Positions 28,282 to 36,851 of a stretch of DNA of 64,000 bases are shown piece after piece. Both the position numbers and the translations under genes were made by a program. The notes under the pieces are model-generated. The model did no database searches. It was not told where the DNA came from and was given only the letters and a program-made list of their open reading frames with translations. This DNA comes from Halalkalibacillus halophilus DSM 18494 (lineage in GTDB: Bacteria; Bacillota; Bacilli; Bacillales; Alkalibacillaceae), in NCBI RefSeq assembly GCF_000423105.1, contig NZ_AUHI01000009.1, forward strand, positions 1 to 64,000, read 5' to 3'. The stretch's first letter is position 1; the number at the start of each line of letters is the position of its first letter.

Positions 28282-28728
28282 GTGCAGGTTAGGAAAGCTA
28301 AGCATGAAGAGGTCGATCTTCTAAGTGAAATCGCTATGAAATCAAAAGCTTATTGGGGCTATTCTAAAGACTTTCTTCATAAGTGTAATGACGAATTAAC
28401 TGTCACGAAAGATTCTATAGATCATAACTTTGTTTATGTCATAGAGAAAGATCGTAAACTTATAGGCTTTTATAATCTTTCTATTAATCAAAAAGAGTTG
28501 GATGCTCTTTTTATCGCTCCAGATTTCATAGGTAAAGGGGTAGGAAGAGTCTTATGGAGTGACTTAATAGAAAAAGCAAAAGAATCAAATTTGAAAGATT
28601 TCACTATAGAAAGTGATCCGGAAGCTGCAGGATTTTATGTAAAAATGGGAGCGGAAAAAATAGGCTATACTAACTCTACCGTATTCCCAGGTCGTTCACT
28701 TCCGGTATTTAAAATGAAAATTATCTAG
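28282..28728 (+). CDS. GNAT family N-acetyltransferase
   Basis: A 148-aa acetyltransferase with acetyl-CoA loop FIGKGVGRVLW and the C-terminal FYVKMGAEKIG strand. It starts at GTG 28282 after an AAAAGGAAG site. VRKAKHEEVDLLSEIAMKSKAYWGY at the N-terminus is typical of uncharacterised Bacillus GNAT proteins. It is not closely similar to the other GNATs in the window. Substrate unknown. Confidence 0.85.
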   Translation: MQVRKAKHEEVDLLSEIAMKSKAYWGYSKDFLHKCNDELTVTKDSIDHNFVYVIEKDRKLIGFYNLSINQKELDALFIAPDFIGKGVGRVLWSDLIEKAKESNLKDFTIESDPEAAGFYVKMGAEKIGYTNSTVFPGRSLPVFKMKII

Positions 28729-28761
28729 ATTTATGAAGTACATAAAAAAGGAGTTATAAAA

Positions 28762-29058
28762 ATGGATCAAATGCTAAAAAGAATAAAAAAACTGTCTGAA
28801 TTAGAACCAAAAACATTACAAGAAATGTCGTTGAAAATTTCAGAAGAAGCCGGTGAAGTCTCTCAAGCAGTATTATCGTATACGAATGCAAGTGGAAGTA
28901 TGTATAAACAACTAGAAAGCAGTGATGTGAAGGAAGAATGTATAGATTTGGTTTTAGTATCACTGGCACTATTTTATAAATTAAGCGGTGACGACGTTGA
29001 ATTGGATCAATTTATAAATAAGAAGCTTGAAAAATGGGAAGACCATATGAATTCATAA
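28762..29058 (+). CDS. MazG-like nucleotide pyrophosphohydrolase, small
   Basis: A 98-aa all-alpha MazG-like protein: SLKISEEAGEVSQAVLSY contains the ExxE pair and KEECIDLVLVSLALFY the ExxD/E pair that bind Mg2+ in the superfamily. Members hydrolyse nucleoside triphosphates to monophosphates and clear damaged or excess nucleotides. AAAAGGAG ribosome binding site. It lies 33 bp after the GNAT gene. Confidence 0.8.
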   Translation: MDQMLKRIKKLSELEPKTLQEMSLKISEEAGEVSQAVLSYTNASGSMYKQLESSDVKEECIDLVLVSLALFYKLSGDDVELDQFINKKLEKWEDHMNS

Positions 29059-29084
29059 ATTAATTTAGTTGATGGGGTGGTTTT

Positions 29085-30107
29085 ATGAAACAGAAATTAA
29101 CGAATCGTATTTCGGAAGTAGCTAATAATATACAATTCTCTGGGACTGTGCTAGTAACGAGAAATGACGATGTAGAGCTTGAAACAAGCTATGGCTATGC
29201 AAATCGTTCAGAACAAATCGCAAACAATAATCAGACTCGCTTCGGGATTGCTTCTGGGTGTAAGTTATTTACGGCAATTGCTATTTGTCAGTTAGTTGAA
29301 AGTGGGGAAATATCCTTTGAAACGAAACTTAGTGATTGTTTGAAGTTTAACTTTCCACAATTTGATCGATCTATAACTATTCATCATTTGCTAACTCATA
29401 CATCAGGGATTCCAGATTATTTTGATGAAGAAGAGATGGACGATTTCGAAGAATTGTGGGTAGAGCAACCTATGTATTTACTCAGGAATTTAGAAGACTT
29501 CTTACCTTTATTTCAACAGAAAGCAATGAAGTATAAAATGGGGGAACGTTTTCATTATAATAATGCTGGATATATTCTGCTAGGATTAATAGTTGAACAT
29601 ATTAGTGGTATGAAATTTGATGCTTACATCAAGCAACATGTTTTCGGTAAGGCTGCTATGAACTCCTCTGGTTACTTTGAATTTGATGCCTTACCTAAAG
29701 ATACAGCGATTGGATATATTGATTTTGATGATGGAGATTGGAAAACAAATATCTATTCTCTTCCTGTAAAAGGAGGATCTGATGGTGGCGCCTTCACAAA
29801 TACACGTGATATGAATCAACTGTGGAACGCATTATTTAACCACAAGCTTTTAAATGAAACATATACAGAAAAACTTTTGACTAAACATACTGAAACCGAT
29901 GAAGATGATCAATTTTATGGCTATGGTATTTGGATCGAACAGGAGGAAGAGACGATAACTAAATACCATGTGATGGGTTACGATCCTGGTGTTAGTTTCC
30001 ATTCTGCCTATTATCCTAACCAAGAAAAAATAGTTACCGTATGTTCCAACCAATCAGAAGGTGCGTATGATATTTTTCTAGAAATTGAAAAGAGTAATGT
30101 GGAATAG
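29085..30107 (+). CDS. serine hydrolase, beta-lactamase/penicillin-binding fold
   Basis: Class C beta-lactamase-like family (Pfam Beta-lactamase). The SxxK motif is ASGCKLF (Ser and Lys three apart), the YxN-type motif is HYNNAGY, and LLTHTSGIPDYF matches the family. No signal peptide is seen, so it is probably cytoplasmic, an esterase or peptidase rather than a true beta-lactamase. 340 aa. GGGGTGG ribosome binding site. Confidence 0.85.
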   Translation: MKQKLTNRISEVANNIQFSGTVLVTRNDDVELETSYGYANRSEQIANNNQTRFGIASGCKLFTAIAICQLVESGEISFETKLSDCLKFNFPQFDRSITIHHLLTHTSGIPDYFDEEEMDDFEELWVEQPMYLLRNLEDFLPLFQQKAMKYKMGERFHYNNAGYILLGLIVEHISGMKFDAYIKQHVFGKAAMNSSGYFEFDALPKDTAIGYIDFDDGDWKTNIYSLPVKGGSDGGAFTNTRDMNQLWNALFNHKLLNETYTEKLLTKHTETDEDDQFYGYGIWIEQEEETITKYHVMGYDPGVSFHSAYYPNQEKIVTVCSNQSEGAYDIFLEIEKSNVE

Positions 30108-30193
30108 CTCTACCTAATTCAAGTACAGACATAAAAGTTTCACGGAAATCTTTAAAAACGGTTTTAAAATTTCTTATAAAAAGGAATAACAAG

Positions 30194-30223
30194 AGTAGAC
30201 TTTAAATTATAAGGAGGTCTACT
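30194..30223 (+). promoter_or_regulatory. inverted repeat enclosing the SDR ribosome binding site
   Basis: AGTAGAC (30194-30200) and GTCTACT (30217-30223) form a perfect 7-bp stem with AAGGAG in the 16-nt loop region, 3 bases before the ATG at 30227. It could limit translation or be an operator. Confidence 0.45.
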
Positions 30224-30226
30224 AAT

Positions 30227-30976
30227 ATGAGTAAAGTAGCAATTATTACAGGTGCAGGAAGTGGCTTAGGACAGTCTACCGCAAAAAAACTTGCGGAAAA
30301 AGGTGTCCATATAGTCGTTGTCGATATTGATGAAGAGGGTGGACAGGAAACGGTTAATTTAGTGAAGCAAGCAGGTGCAGATGCATTCTTTGTTAAAGCT
30401 GATGTTTCCAAAGCTGATGAGGTGAAGAATTACGTTGATCAGACGGTTGAGAAGTATGGAACGATTGACTATTTCTTTAATAACGCAGGAATTTCCGGAA
30501 GCGGTAAAATGTTTTTAGAAACTGATGTAGATGAAATTAATAAAATCGTTGAAATTAATATGCTAGGTGCACTTTACGGAATGCAGTACGTTGCTGATGT
30601 GATGGTGAAAAATGGTGGTGGAGCGATTGTTAATATGGCATCCAGTGCAGGTGTAATGGGACAAGCAACCGTTGTAACTTATTCAGCTACAAAACATGGC
30701 GTTGTCGGTATGACAAAAAGCATGGTTGCAGAGTATGCGAAAGACGGGCTGCGTGTAAATGCGATTGCACCTGGGCCAACAGAGACTCCAATGGTTAAGA
30801 AATATTTTGAGGATAATCCAGAAATGAAAGAGAGTTCTGAACAAGGAATCCCTCAGAAACGATTAGGAACACCGGAAGAAGTGGCTGAACTGGTTACGTT
30901 CTTACTCACATCAGATGCTCACTATATCAATGGCGATGTCATTCGCATTGATGGTGGATTTACGAGTACGAAATAG
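30227..30976 (+). CDS. short-chain dehydrogenase/reductase
   Basis: Classical SDR, 249 aa, NAD(P)-dependent. TGAGSGLGQ at residues 8-16 binds the cofactor, VDID after the second strand suggests NAD preference, NNAGISG is the structural motif, and the YSATK active site with upstream Ser (ASSAGVMG) is intact. C-terminal INGDVIRIDGGFTSTK is typical. Substrate unknown; glucose or 3-oxoacyl-type reductases have similar sequences. A strong terminator follows. Confidence 0.92.
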   Translation: MSKVAIITGAGSGLGQSTAKKLAEKGVHIVVVDIDEEGGQETVNLVKQAGADAFFVKADVSKADEVKNYVDQTVEKYGTIDYFFNNAGISGSGKMFLETDVDEINKIVEINMLGALYGMQYVADVMVKNGGGAIVNMASSAGVMGQATVVTYSATKHGVVGMTKSMVAEYAKDGLRVNAIAPGPTETPMVKKYFEDNPEMKESSEQGIPQKRLGTPEEVAELVTFLLTSDAHYINGDVIRIDGGFTSTK

Positions 30977-31003
30977 AAAATGTATCTAAGAATTAAATGA
31001 AAT

Positions 31004-31054
31004 AAGTAGCTTAGTAAAAGGGACAATACGTCTCTTATACTAAGCTACTTTTTG
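31004..31054 (+). terminator. terminator after the SDR gene
   Basis: Long stem: AAGTAGCTTAGTA (from 31004) pairs with TACTAAGCTACTT (to 31050), extended by GGGAC/GTCTC near the loop, followed by TTTTTG. Confidence 0.85.
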
Positions 31055-31159
31055 TTTGGTTACATTTTTAAATCATGTTTTTCTTCTAGGAATATTTTGT
31101 TATAATCTACCTAATTATTGGATTTACCTAGAAAAATGCAACAAACTAGAGGTGAGAGA

Positions 31160-31444
31160 ATGGAACAAAGAGAAGCCTTTGAAACAAAAGGGGCTCAGTA
31201 CATATATAAAGCAATTATCGTAATTTTTGTATTGGTTGGAGCTTATTTTGTAGGGCAAGACACACTTCATTCAGATACGTATGTAACTATTGTTGCTATA
31301 TTAATTATAATGTTGATTATAATTAAACGTTTGTAAAAATCGATTAAAAATCGTGAAAAGGATAATATTATATCCAGTATATTATTTTTGCTGGTAGGTG
31401 TTTGGTTTATTTATACCTTTTTAGTATTAATCTTTGAATATTAG
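31160..31444 (+). pseudogene. broken copy of the EAFETK small membrane protein (in-frame stop)
   Basis: The ATG at 31160 (AGGTGAG site upstream) opens a frame, MEQREAFETKGAQY, that matches the 88-aa gene at 26752-27018. A TAA at 31334-31336 stops it after 58 codons, but the same frame then continues without interruption to a TAG at 31442-31444, reading NREKDNIISSILFLLVGVWF, which matches the C-terminal third of the intact paralogue. A single base change explains it; no frameshift is needed. The short product could still be made. Confidence 0.7.
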
Positions 31445-31502
31445 TTCTCTGAAATTATGCAAATAAGGAAGTAAGATAGCAGTTAATAATCCCTAAATAA
31501 AA

Positions 31503-31552
31503 AAACACCCCAAAAGCTTAAGTCTAACTTGAACTCTACTTTTGGGGTGTTT
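31503..31552. terminator. terminator of the LysM hydrolase gene (bidirectional)
   Basis: Perfect 14-bp stem, arms 31503-31516 (AAACACCCCAAAAG) and 31539-31552, with A/T-runs on both sides. It serves the minus-strand hydrolase gene and could also stop the plus-strand pseudogene transcript. Confidence 0.85.
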
Positions 31553-31591
31553 CATTACTATTCAATTTTTCTATTCAGTTGTAAGTTCTTT

Positions 31592-32587
31592 TTAGTATGA
31601 TTTAGCGCCTAAGTACTTAGGTGCCCAATAAGAGTTATTCATATCACCGATCGTAACTCCATTGGAACCAGCATGAACGAATTCACCATTACCTAAGTAA
31701 ATTCCCGCATGAGATGGACCTGCAGTGTATGTTTCGAAAAATACAATGTCTCCGCGTGAAGGAGTTCCTGCATCATTTCCTCCAGCCCAGATTCCGCTCA
31801 CGGTACGAGGAAGGTCGATTCCTTCTTGGTTAAATACATAATTTAAAAATCCGCTACAATCAAATCCAGCAGGTGAAGTTCCACCCCATGCATATGGCGC
31901 ACCGATATGCTGCATTGCTTCATCAATTAATGATTCTGCGCTAGATGTTGTTGTTTCGTCCGGAGAAGAGTTGTCTGGTTGTGAAGAGGATTCATCTGCA
32001 TCTTCATTCACGGTTAAACTCTGTCCGACTATAATCAAATTACTAGAAAGGTTGTTTAACGTTTTCAAACTAGAAACGGTAGTGCCATAATCACTAGCTA
32101 ATTGGGAAAGTGTATCTCCTGATTGAACTGTGTGAGTACTAGTTTGTATGTCGGTATTTTCTTCTTCAACGTTTGAATCGTTGCTACCATTACCGCTTAA
32201 TGTAAGTGATTGACCTGGATAGATTAAATGATTAGATAAATCATTTAATGACATAATACTAGATACTGATGTGTTATTGTCACTTGCAATTCCAGAAAGC
32301 GTGTCTCCTGATTGCACGGTATGTACTGCTGCGTCTGAATTTGTATTGGAAGTTGAATTATTGCTAGTAGACCCTTCGCTTACTGTAATGGTTTGTCCAG
32401 GATGAATAATGTTACTAGATAGGTTATTAAATGATTTTAACTCCTGAACGGATGCATCGAAATCTTGAGAAATCTTCCATAAGCTATCGCCTGATTCAAC
32501 TGTGTAAGACTCATCTGCATGAGCGTATGTTTGACCTGCGACAACTAATCCTGTTGTAAGTGCCAATGTTGTAATTGTCTTTTTAAT
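31592..32587 (-). CDS. secreted cell-wall hydrolase, three LysM domains + NlpC/P60
   Basis: Peptidoglycan endopeptidase. With the start used here the protein is 331 aa: a signal peptide (1-24, KKTITTLALTTGLVVAG core, AHA cleavage site), three LysM repeats each opening with TVxSGDxLxxIA/QLA (about 26-72, 96-140, 154-198), a Ser/Thr-rich linker and a C-terminal NlpC/P60 domain with catalytic Cys in FDCSGF and His in SHAGIYLG. The only ATG/GTG/TTG in the frame before the signal peptide is a TTG at 32614 lying upstream of AAGGAGGG; the ideally spaced codon is ATT at 32587 (7 nt from the SD), so an ATT start is inferred. Such hydrolases (YocH, LytE type) belong to the WalRK regulon. Confidence 0.88.
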   Translation of the reverse strand: MKKTITTLALTTGLVVAGQTYAHADESYTVESGDSLWKISQDFDASVQELKSFNNLSSNIIHPGQTITVSEGSTSNNSTSNTNSDAAVHTVQSGDTLSGIASDNNTSVSSIMSLNDLSNHLIYPGQSLTLSGNGSNDSNVEEENTDIQTSTHTVQSGDTLSQLASDYGTTVSSLKTLNNLSSNLIIVGQSLTVNEDADESSSQPDNSSPDETTTSSAESLIDEAMQHIGAPYAWGGTSPAGFDCSGFLNYVFNQEGIDLPRTVSGIWAGGNDAGTPSRGDIVFFETYTAGPSHAGIYLGNGEFVHAGSNGVTIGDMNNSYWAPKYLGAKSY

Positions 32588-32689
32588 GATGACGCCCTCC
32601 TTGTATTTATACAATGTGTTTTGTGCGATAAATGAATTCTATAAGAGAATAGTAGATATGAAAAGGGCCTATTTTATGCGAAAAAATTC

Positions 32690-32729
32690 AAAAAATCCCG
32701 CAGCCATGGTATGCCATAGGTTGCGGGAT
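32690..32729 (-). terminator. orphan intrinsic terminator in the leader of the LysM gene
   Basis: On the minus strand ATCCCGCA (32729 side) pairs with TGCGGGAT across an inner TATGG/CCATG stem, then TTTTTTG (32695-32690). It lies 100 bp upstream of the hydrolase start and 200 bp after the previous gene, which has its own terminator, so it ends either a leader or a small RNA. Confidence 0.65.
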
Positions 32730-32791
32730 GACTTGCGACCATTTAATCATTTTGAGGGTATAAGTCATTCGCCCTGCGTAGTATGACGTTC

Positions 32792-32819
32792 TGTTACGTA
32801 ATTGAAATGTTCTTGTAAT
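32792..32819 (+). promoter_or_regulatory. WalR-like direct repeats upstream of the LysM gene
   Basis: TGTTAC (32792), TGAAAT (32803) and TGTAAT (32814) are spaced exactly 11 nt apart, close to the WalR consensus TGTWAH-N5-TGTWAH. They are on the strand opposite to the gene. The middle half-site deviates by one base. Confidence 0.4.
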
Positions 32820-32885
32820 CTAGTTAGCTAATTTTATAATGTGCAACCTCAATCTTACAAAAGGAGCTCTAAATTAGCTCATTCA

Positions 32886-32917
32886 TAAAAACACCCATTC
32901 CACATTAGAACGGGTGT
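32886..32917 (-). terminator. terminator of the transporter operon
   Basis: ACACCC (32891-32896) and GGGTGT (32912-32917) form the stem; on the minus strand a T-run follows (32890-32886). Twelve bases beyond the stop of the secreted partner gene. Confidence 0.7.
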
Positions 32918-32928
32918 ACATAAGCAAT

Positions 32929-34749
32929 CTATCTAAATAAACTTAAAAATCGATCCCAAATACTTTCATCATCATCTTCAACTTCGTCATCTTCATCATC
33001 CTCATCATGAGTGATTTTTTCCGTTTGGATGACGAATTGAACAGTACGAATTTTTTCGTTGTCTTCCGAAGTAAAGGAAACGGGTTCAAAATCGGAATGG
33101 TCAAATTCGTCCATCATTTCGTCGATTTCTGACTGCATTTGTTCTGGTAAATCACTTGTTTCTGAAGCTAATTCACCTGTGCCATCTTCCAGTTCGTTTA
33201 CTCCAATCATAAATTCGTGAACGCCATCTGCCAAATCGCCAACCCCATTATGAAGTTCATCATAGGAGTAAGCCAATTGATTTACACCATCCGTATAATC
33301 AATTAATCCAGCATGAAATCCGGCATATTCATCTGTTAAACTAGCTATTCCAGATTGTAATTCACCTAAACCTCCGCCATCCATTTGTTCCATGTTGTTA
33401 TTTAATTCATTTGCCATTCTATCTAAATTATAAGCAATGTTTTCAATGGAGTCGTTCATTTCATTTAAAGTTGGTTCGACAGCAGTAAAGGCATCACGAA
33501 CTGCATAGTAAGTGCCACGAGCGTTTAAACTAGCTTCATAGGATGCAACTAGCTGATCTAAGACGTCCGCATCTGCTTCTGTATTGTAAAGTGCTTGAAT
33601 CTCTTCTTCACTTATTTCATTATTTGGAATGGTAGCCATTGTTTCGTCAAGTGCTCCAAAAGCTTCTTGATAGTTTATCCGTAACGTTTCTAGTCCATCA
33701 GCTACTCCATATAATCCTCCACTCATTTCTCGAAGGCCATCTTCTAATTCTCTCAGTTCACTTAGGTCCGTATCACCTGTTTCAGCTAGATTTTGATTGA
33801 TTTGTTGAAGTGCTGTTTGAATAGATTGAGAACCAGAAACAAGGTCACTTGAGCTACCTTCCAGTTCATACGCACCGTTTAAGAAAGCAGCAGATCCATC
33901 TTGTAATTCAACCACACCATCATTCAATTCACTAATCCCACCTTGAAGATCGCTTACGCCGTCATGAACATCCGCTATACCATCAGATAACGAGCCGAGT
34001 TCATCGACCATCTCATCCGTTTCCGGCGAATCGACAGACATATTATTTGGAATGGCTGAAATTTCAAAGCCTCCAAATTCGAAATCTGTCGCATTTGCTT
34101 CCACCGAAAAGTCCCCATCTTCTTCAGGCAAAACGGTAAAAGTAACTTGTTGATCTTGACCCGCACTAGCGACAGTCCCATCTGCAGCTTCCACTTGACG
34201 AAAAATATCTGACTCTAGCGTCATAGATATTTGTAAGAGATAATTTTCGTAGAAAGGAAGAGTGTCTTCTTCAAGACCTTCTGTTTCAATTGCGATTGTC
34301 ACCTGTCCGTCTTGACCAAGCATCTCTTCCGGTTCCATTTCTTCACCATCTAAAAAGTAATTAATATTAAATGACCACGGCAAGGCTTGCTCATCAACAT
34401 CCCCTTGGTAATAGAACGGTTCAGAATCGGTAGCAGTGAACGTTACCTGTCCGTCATCATTTTCCATATCTTCTAGATTGGTTAAGTTATGCACCTCAGC
34501 GTAAGTACCACTATCAGTGAGTTGGCCAGGTTCTGTAACATCGAATTGATTGATTACATATAGAGATTGCTGCGTTCCAGAAGCGGATAAATTGGAATAT
34601 ATCACTTCATGCTTCGCCTCATAACTACCTTCTGAATCCGTATCCTCCTGCTCGGTATCTTCTGTATCAGCAACACTCGCAGGGCCTGCTGTCGTGGTAA
34701 ACACCAATAACCCAATTAATCCAAAGCTAATTAACCGTTTAAATGTCAT
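32929..34749 (-). CDS. secreted/YhgE-type partner protein of the MMPL transporter
   Basis: A 606-aa exported protein with a signal peptide (KRLISFGLIGLLVFTTTAGPA), a beta-rich N-terminal half and a long middle part (about 250-570) of repeated short helices with the pattern L-x-D/x-G-I/V-x-x-L (LSDGIADVHDGVSDLQGG, ELNDGVVELQDG, YDELHNGVGDLADGVHE). This resembles the coil region of YhgE/Pip and phage-infection-protein-like exporters, but the final membrane helices are missing: the C-terminus is acidic (DEDDEDDEVEDDDES). It starts 3 bases after the transporter stop. Likely works with it in the envelope. Confidence 0.65.
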   Translation of the reverse strand: MTFKRLISFGLIGLLVFTTTAGPASVADTEDTEQEDTDSEGSYEAKHEVIYSNLSASGTQQSLYVINQFDVTEPGQLTDSGTYAEVHNLTNLEDMENDDGQVTFTATDSEPFYYQGDVDEQALPWSFNINYFLDGEEMEPEEMLGQDGQVTIAIETEGLEEDTLPFYENYLLQISMTLESDIFRQVEAADGTVASAGQDQQVTFTVLPEEDGDFSVEANATDFEFGGFEISAIPNNMSVDSPETDEMVDELGSLSDGIADVHDGVSDLQGGISELNDGVVELQDGSAAFLNGAYELEGSSSDLVSGSQSIQTALQQINQNLAETGDTDLSELRELEDGLREMSGGLYGVADGLETLRINYQEAFGALDETMATIPNNEISEEEIQALYNTEADADVLDQLVASYEASLNARGTYYAVRDAFTAVEPTLNEMNDSIENIAYNLDRMANELNNNMEQMDGGGLGELQSGIASLTDEYAGFHAGLIDYTDGVNQLAYSYDELHNGVGDLADGVHEFMIGVNELEDGTGELASETSDLPEQMQSEIDEMMDEFDHSDFEPVSFTSEDNEKIRTVQFVIQTEKITHDEDDEDDEVEDDDESIWDRFLSLFR

Positions 34750-34752
34750 TTA

Positions 34753-36810
34753 TCATTTCTCCTTGTGAAAATTTGATTTCCATGTGGTTTTACCAATTAA
34801 TTTATCGAATACAAGTAATAGTGCCGGTAGTAAAAAGACCACCATAATAAAGGCTAACAGTGCCCCGCGTCCTAATAATAAACCGACCGAGCCGACAATT
34901 GGATTCGATGAGGTAATCCATAGAATGAACCCGACACTTGATAAAATCGATGCGGAAACAAATATGGCAAAGATTTTTTCATTAATTGTTTTCACAATAG
35001 CTTCTCTTGCGGACATCGATTGTCTATATTTCATATAGTTCTCCGTGAATAAAATACCATAGTCGACAGTGGCTGCTAATTGCACGGTGCTGACGACAAG
35101 ATAACCGACGAACACAAGTGTAGAGTCCATAAAGTATGGTACAGACAAGTTAAACCATACCGCAGACTGAATCGTGATTAATAGAATGACAGGCATTAAA
35201 AGAGAGCGGAAAGTTACAAACAATACCATGGCAATCCCAATTACCGTTAACCAATTGACCACAGTGTTATCGCGCTCTACAGTGTCTTTAATGTCAAAGA
35301 GTGTGACACTTTCACCAAGTACTGCAGTTTCTTCCCCGTAAAATTGTTCTGATGTATCTCTAACCTCTTCCACAAGAGAGAATGCACGGTCGCCTTCACT
35401 GCCCGTATTGGTGTAAAGCGTAATTCTTGCAAATTCCTCACTGTAAAAAGCAGAAGTTTGTTCTTCTCCTAAATAACCTGGTGGGATCGCTGTGTCGACC
35501 ATGTTTACATAGGCGATTGCACTTGAAACATCATTTAAGGATTCTAGTTCTTCCACTAATGCCTCTTCATTGGCAACATCACCTCGAGGTACAAGTACCA
35601 CCATGGGGGTGTTCTGCCCAAAGGTTTCATCAATTAAAGCTTCATCTCCACCGAGACGAGAATCTTCCGGTTGATCTCCCATCCCGTAAATAAAGGAAGT
35701 TTGACCTTGCCCTAAGAAAGCAGGAACAAGCAATAATCCCACTATGATTAATGCTGGAATTCGGAACTTCAGCACGTTAGGCCCTAACTTCTTGAAAGAA
35801 GGCATGAATGGACGGTGCTGTGTTTTATCAATCCATTTATAAAACATCAATGTCAGTGCAGGTAAAAAGATAATGACGCTGATATAACTAAATACAATTC
35901 CTTTTACGAGATTGAATCCTAAATCAGCACCTATCTCGAAATTCATAAACGTAAGTGCGATAAATCCGAAAAAGGTAGTAGTCGCACTAGCAGTAATTGC
36001 CGGAAAAGACCGTTTCATCGCAAGTTTCATCGCCTCTGTTGGATCTGCTACACGCCTTCTATATTCGGCAAAACTATGTAGCAAGAAAATCGCATAATCG
36101 AGAGAAACGGCGAGCTGCAGAATCGGTGCCACCGACTGCGTTACGAAAGAAATTTCTCCAGTGAAAATATTTGTTCCTAAATTAATAACTACCGAAACAC
36201 CAATTGCAGTTAAGAAAAAGACAGGTTCCACCCATGAATTAGTAGAAAAGATTAAAATGATAATAATAATCGGAACTAACAGCATGGCAGCATACATGGA
36301 TTCAGAACTCGCCATTCGTTGAGACTCTGCCGTTTCTGCAACTTCACCACCAACTGCATTGTCTTCCCCAATCAGTTCGTATATTTCATCCGTTGCGGAT
36401 ACCTCATAACCTTCCTCAATAAAAGCGGTGATCAAGGCATCCTTCTCTGAGTAATATTGATCAAGAAGATCATCATCCATCATGGCAATAGGAGTTTTTA
36501 AGTCAGCAGTATCATCTAACCATGTAACACTCGTGACACCTTCCACCGCAGCGATATTTTGTTTATAATCCAAAGCTTCTGGGACCGAAACGTCTTGGAT
36601 AAGAATTTGCGTGTTCTCAACTGGTTCATCAAATGATTCCTCCATAAGATCGACAGCTTCCATCGAAGGGGAATCGTCTGGTAAATAATCCATCATATTG
36701 TGATTGACAGATACGAACAACGTCGCAACGGAACTTATCAAAGCTACAAGGATAAATATCCAAACGACAGGTTTTTTATGTTTAATAATTTTATCTGTAA
36801 ATGAACTCAT
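34753..36810 (-). CDS. RND superfamily MMPL-type transporter
   Basis: A 685-aa efflux-type membrane protein with 12 predicted helices in two halves, each with one N-terminal helix, a large extracytoplasmic loop and five clustered helices; GDQPEDSRLGGDEALIDETFG in the second loop and SLDYAIFLLHSF / TVDYGILFTENY at the equivalent helix 4 positions mark the internal repeat. MMPL members export lipids or drugs. It is the first gene of a two-gene operon and is divergent from a TetR gene whose operator-like sites lie between them, so TetR-controlled efflux is the simplest reading. Confidence 0.9.
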   Translation of the reverse strand: MSSFTDKIIKHKKPVVWIFILVALISSVATLFVSVNHNMMDYLPDDSPSMEAVDLMEESFDEPVENTQILIQDVSVPEALDYKQNIAAVEGVTSVTWLDDTADLKTPIAMMDDDLLDQYYSEKDALITAFIEEGYEVSATDEIYELIGEDNAVGGEVAETAESQRMASSESMYAAMLLVPIIIIILIFSTNSWVEPVFFLTAIGVSVVINLGTNIFTGEISFVTQSVAPILQLAVSLDYAIFLLHSFAEYRRRVADPTEAMKLAMKRSFPAITASATTTFFGFIALTFMNFEIGADLGFNLVKGIVFSYISVIIFLPALTLMFYKWIDKTQHRPFMPSFKKLGPNVLKFRIPALIIVGLLLVPAFLGQGQTSFIYGMGDQPEDSRLGGDEALIDETFGQNTPMVVLVPRGDVANEEALVEELESLNDVSSAIAYVNMVDTAIPPGYLGEEQTSAFYSEEFARITLYTNTGSEGDRAFSLVEEVRDTSEQFYGEETAVLGESVTLFDIKDTVERDNTVVNWLTVIGIAMVLFVTFRSLLMPVILLITIQSAVWFNLSVPYFMDSTLVFVGYLVVSTVQLAATVDYGILFTENYMKYRQSMSAREAIVKTINEKIFAIFVSASILSSVGFILWITSSNPIVGSVGLLLGRGALLAFIMVVFLLPALLLVFDKLIGKTTWKSNFHKEK

Positions 36811-36851
36811 ACTCCATCTCCTACTTGCAAAATAAAAGGGTACACTTTAGC

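Noticed and set aside
32600..32928. c-di-AMP (ydaO-type) riboswitch ahead of the LysM hydrolase
   Set aside because: The usual conserved blocks of that riboswitch are missing; only a terminator hairpin is clear.
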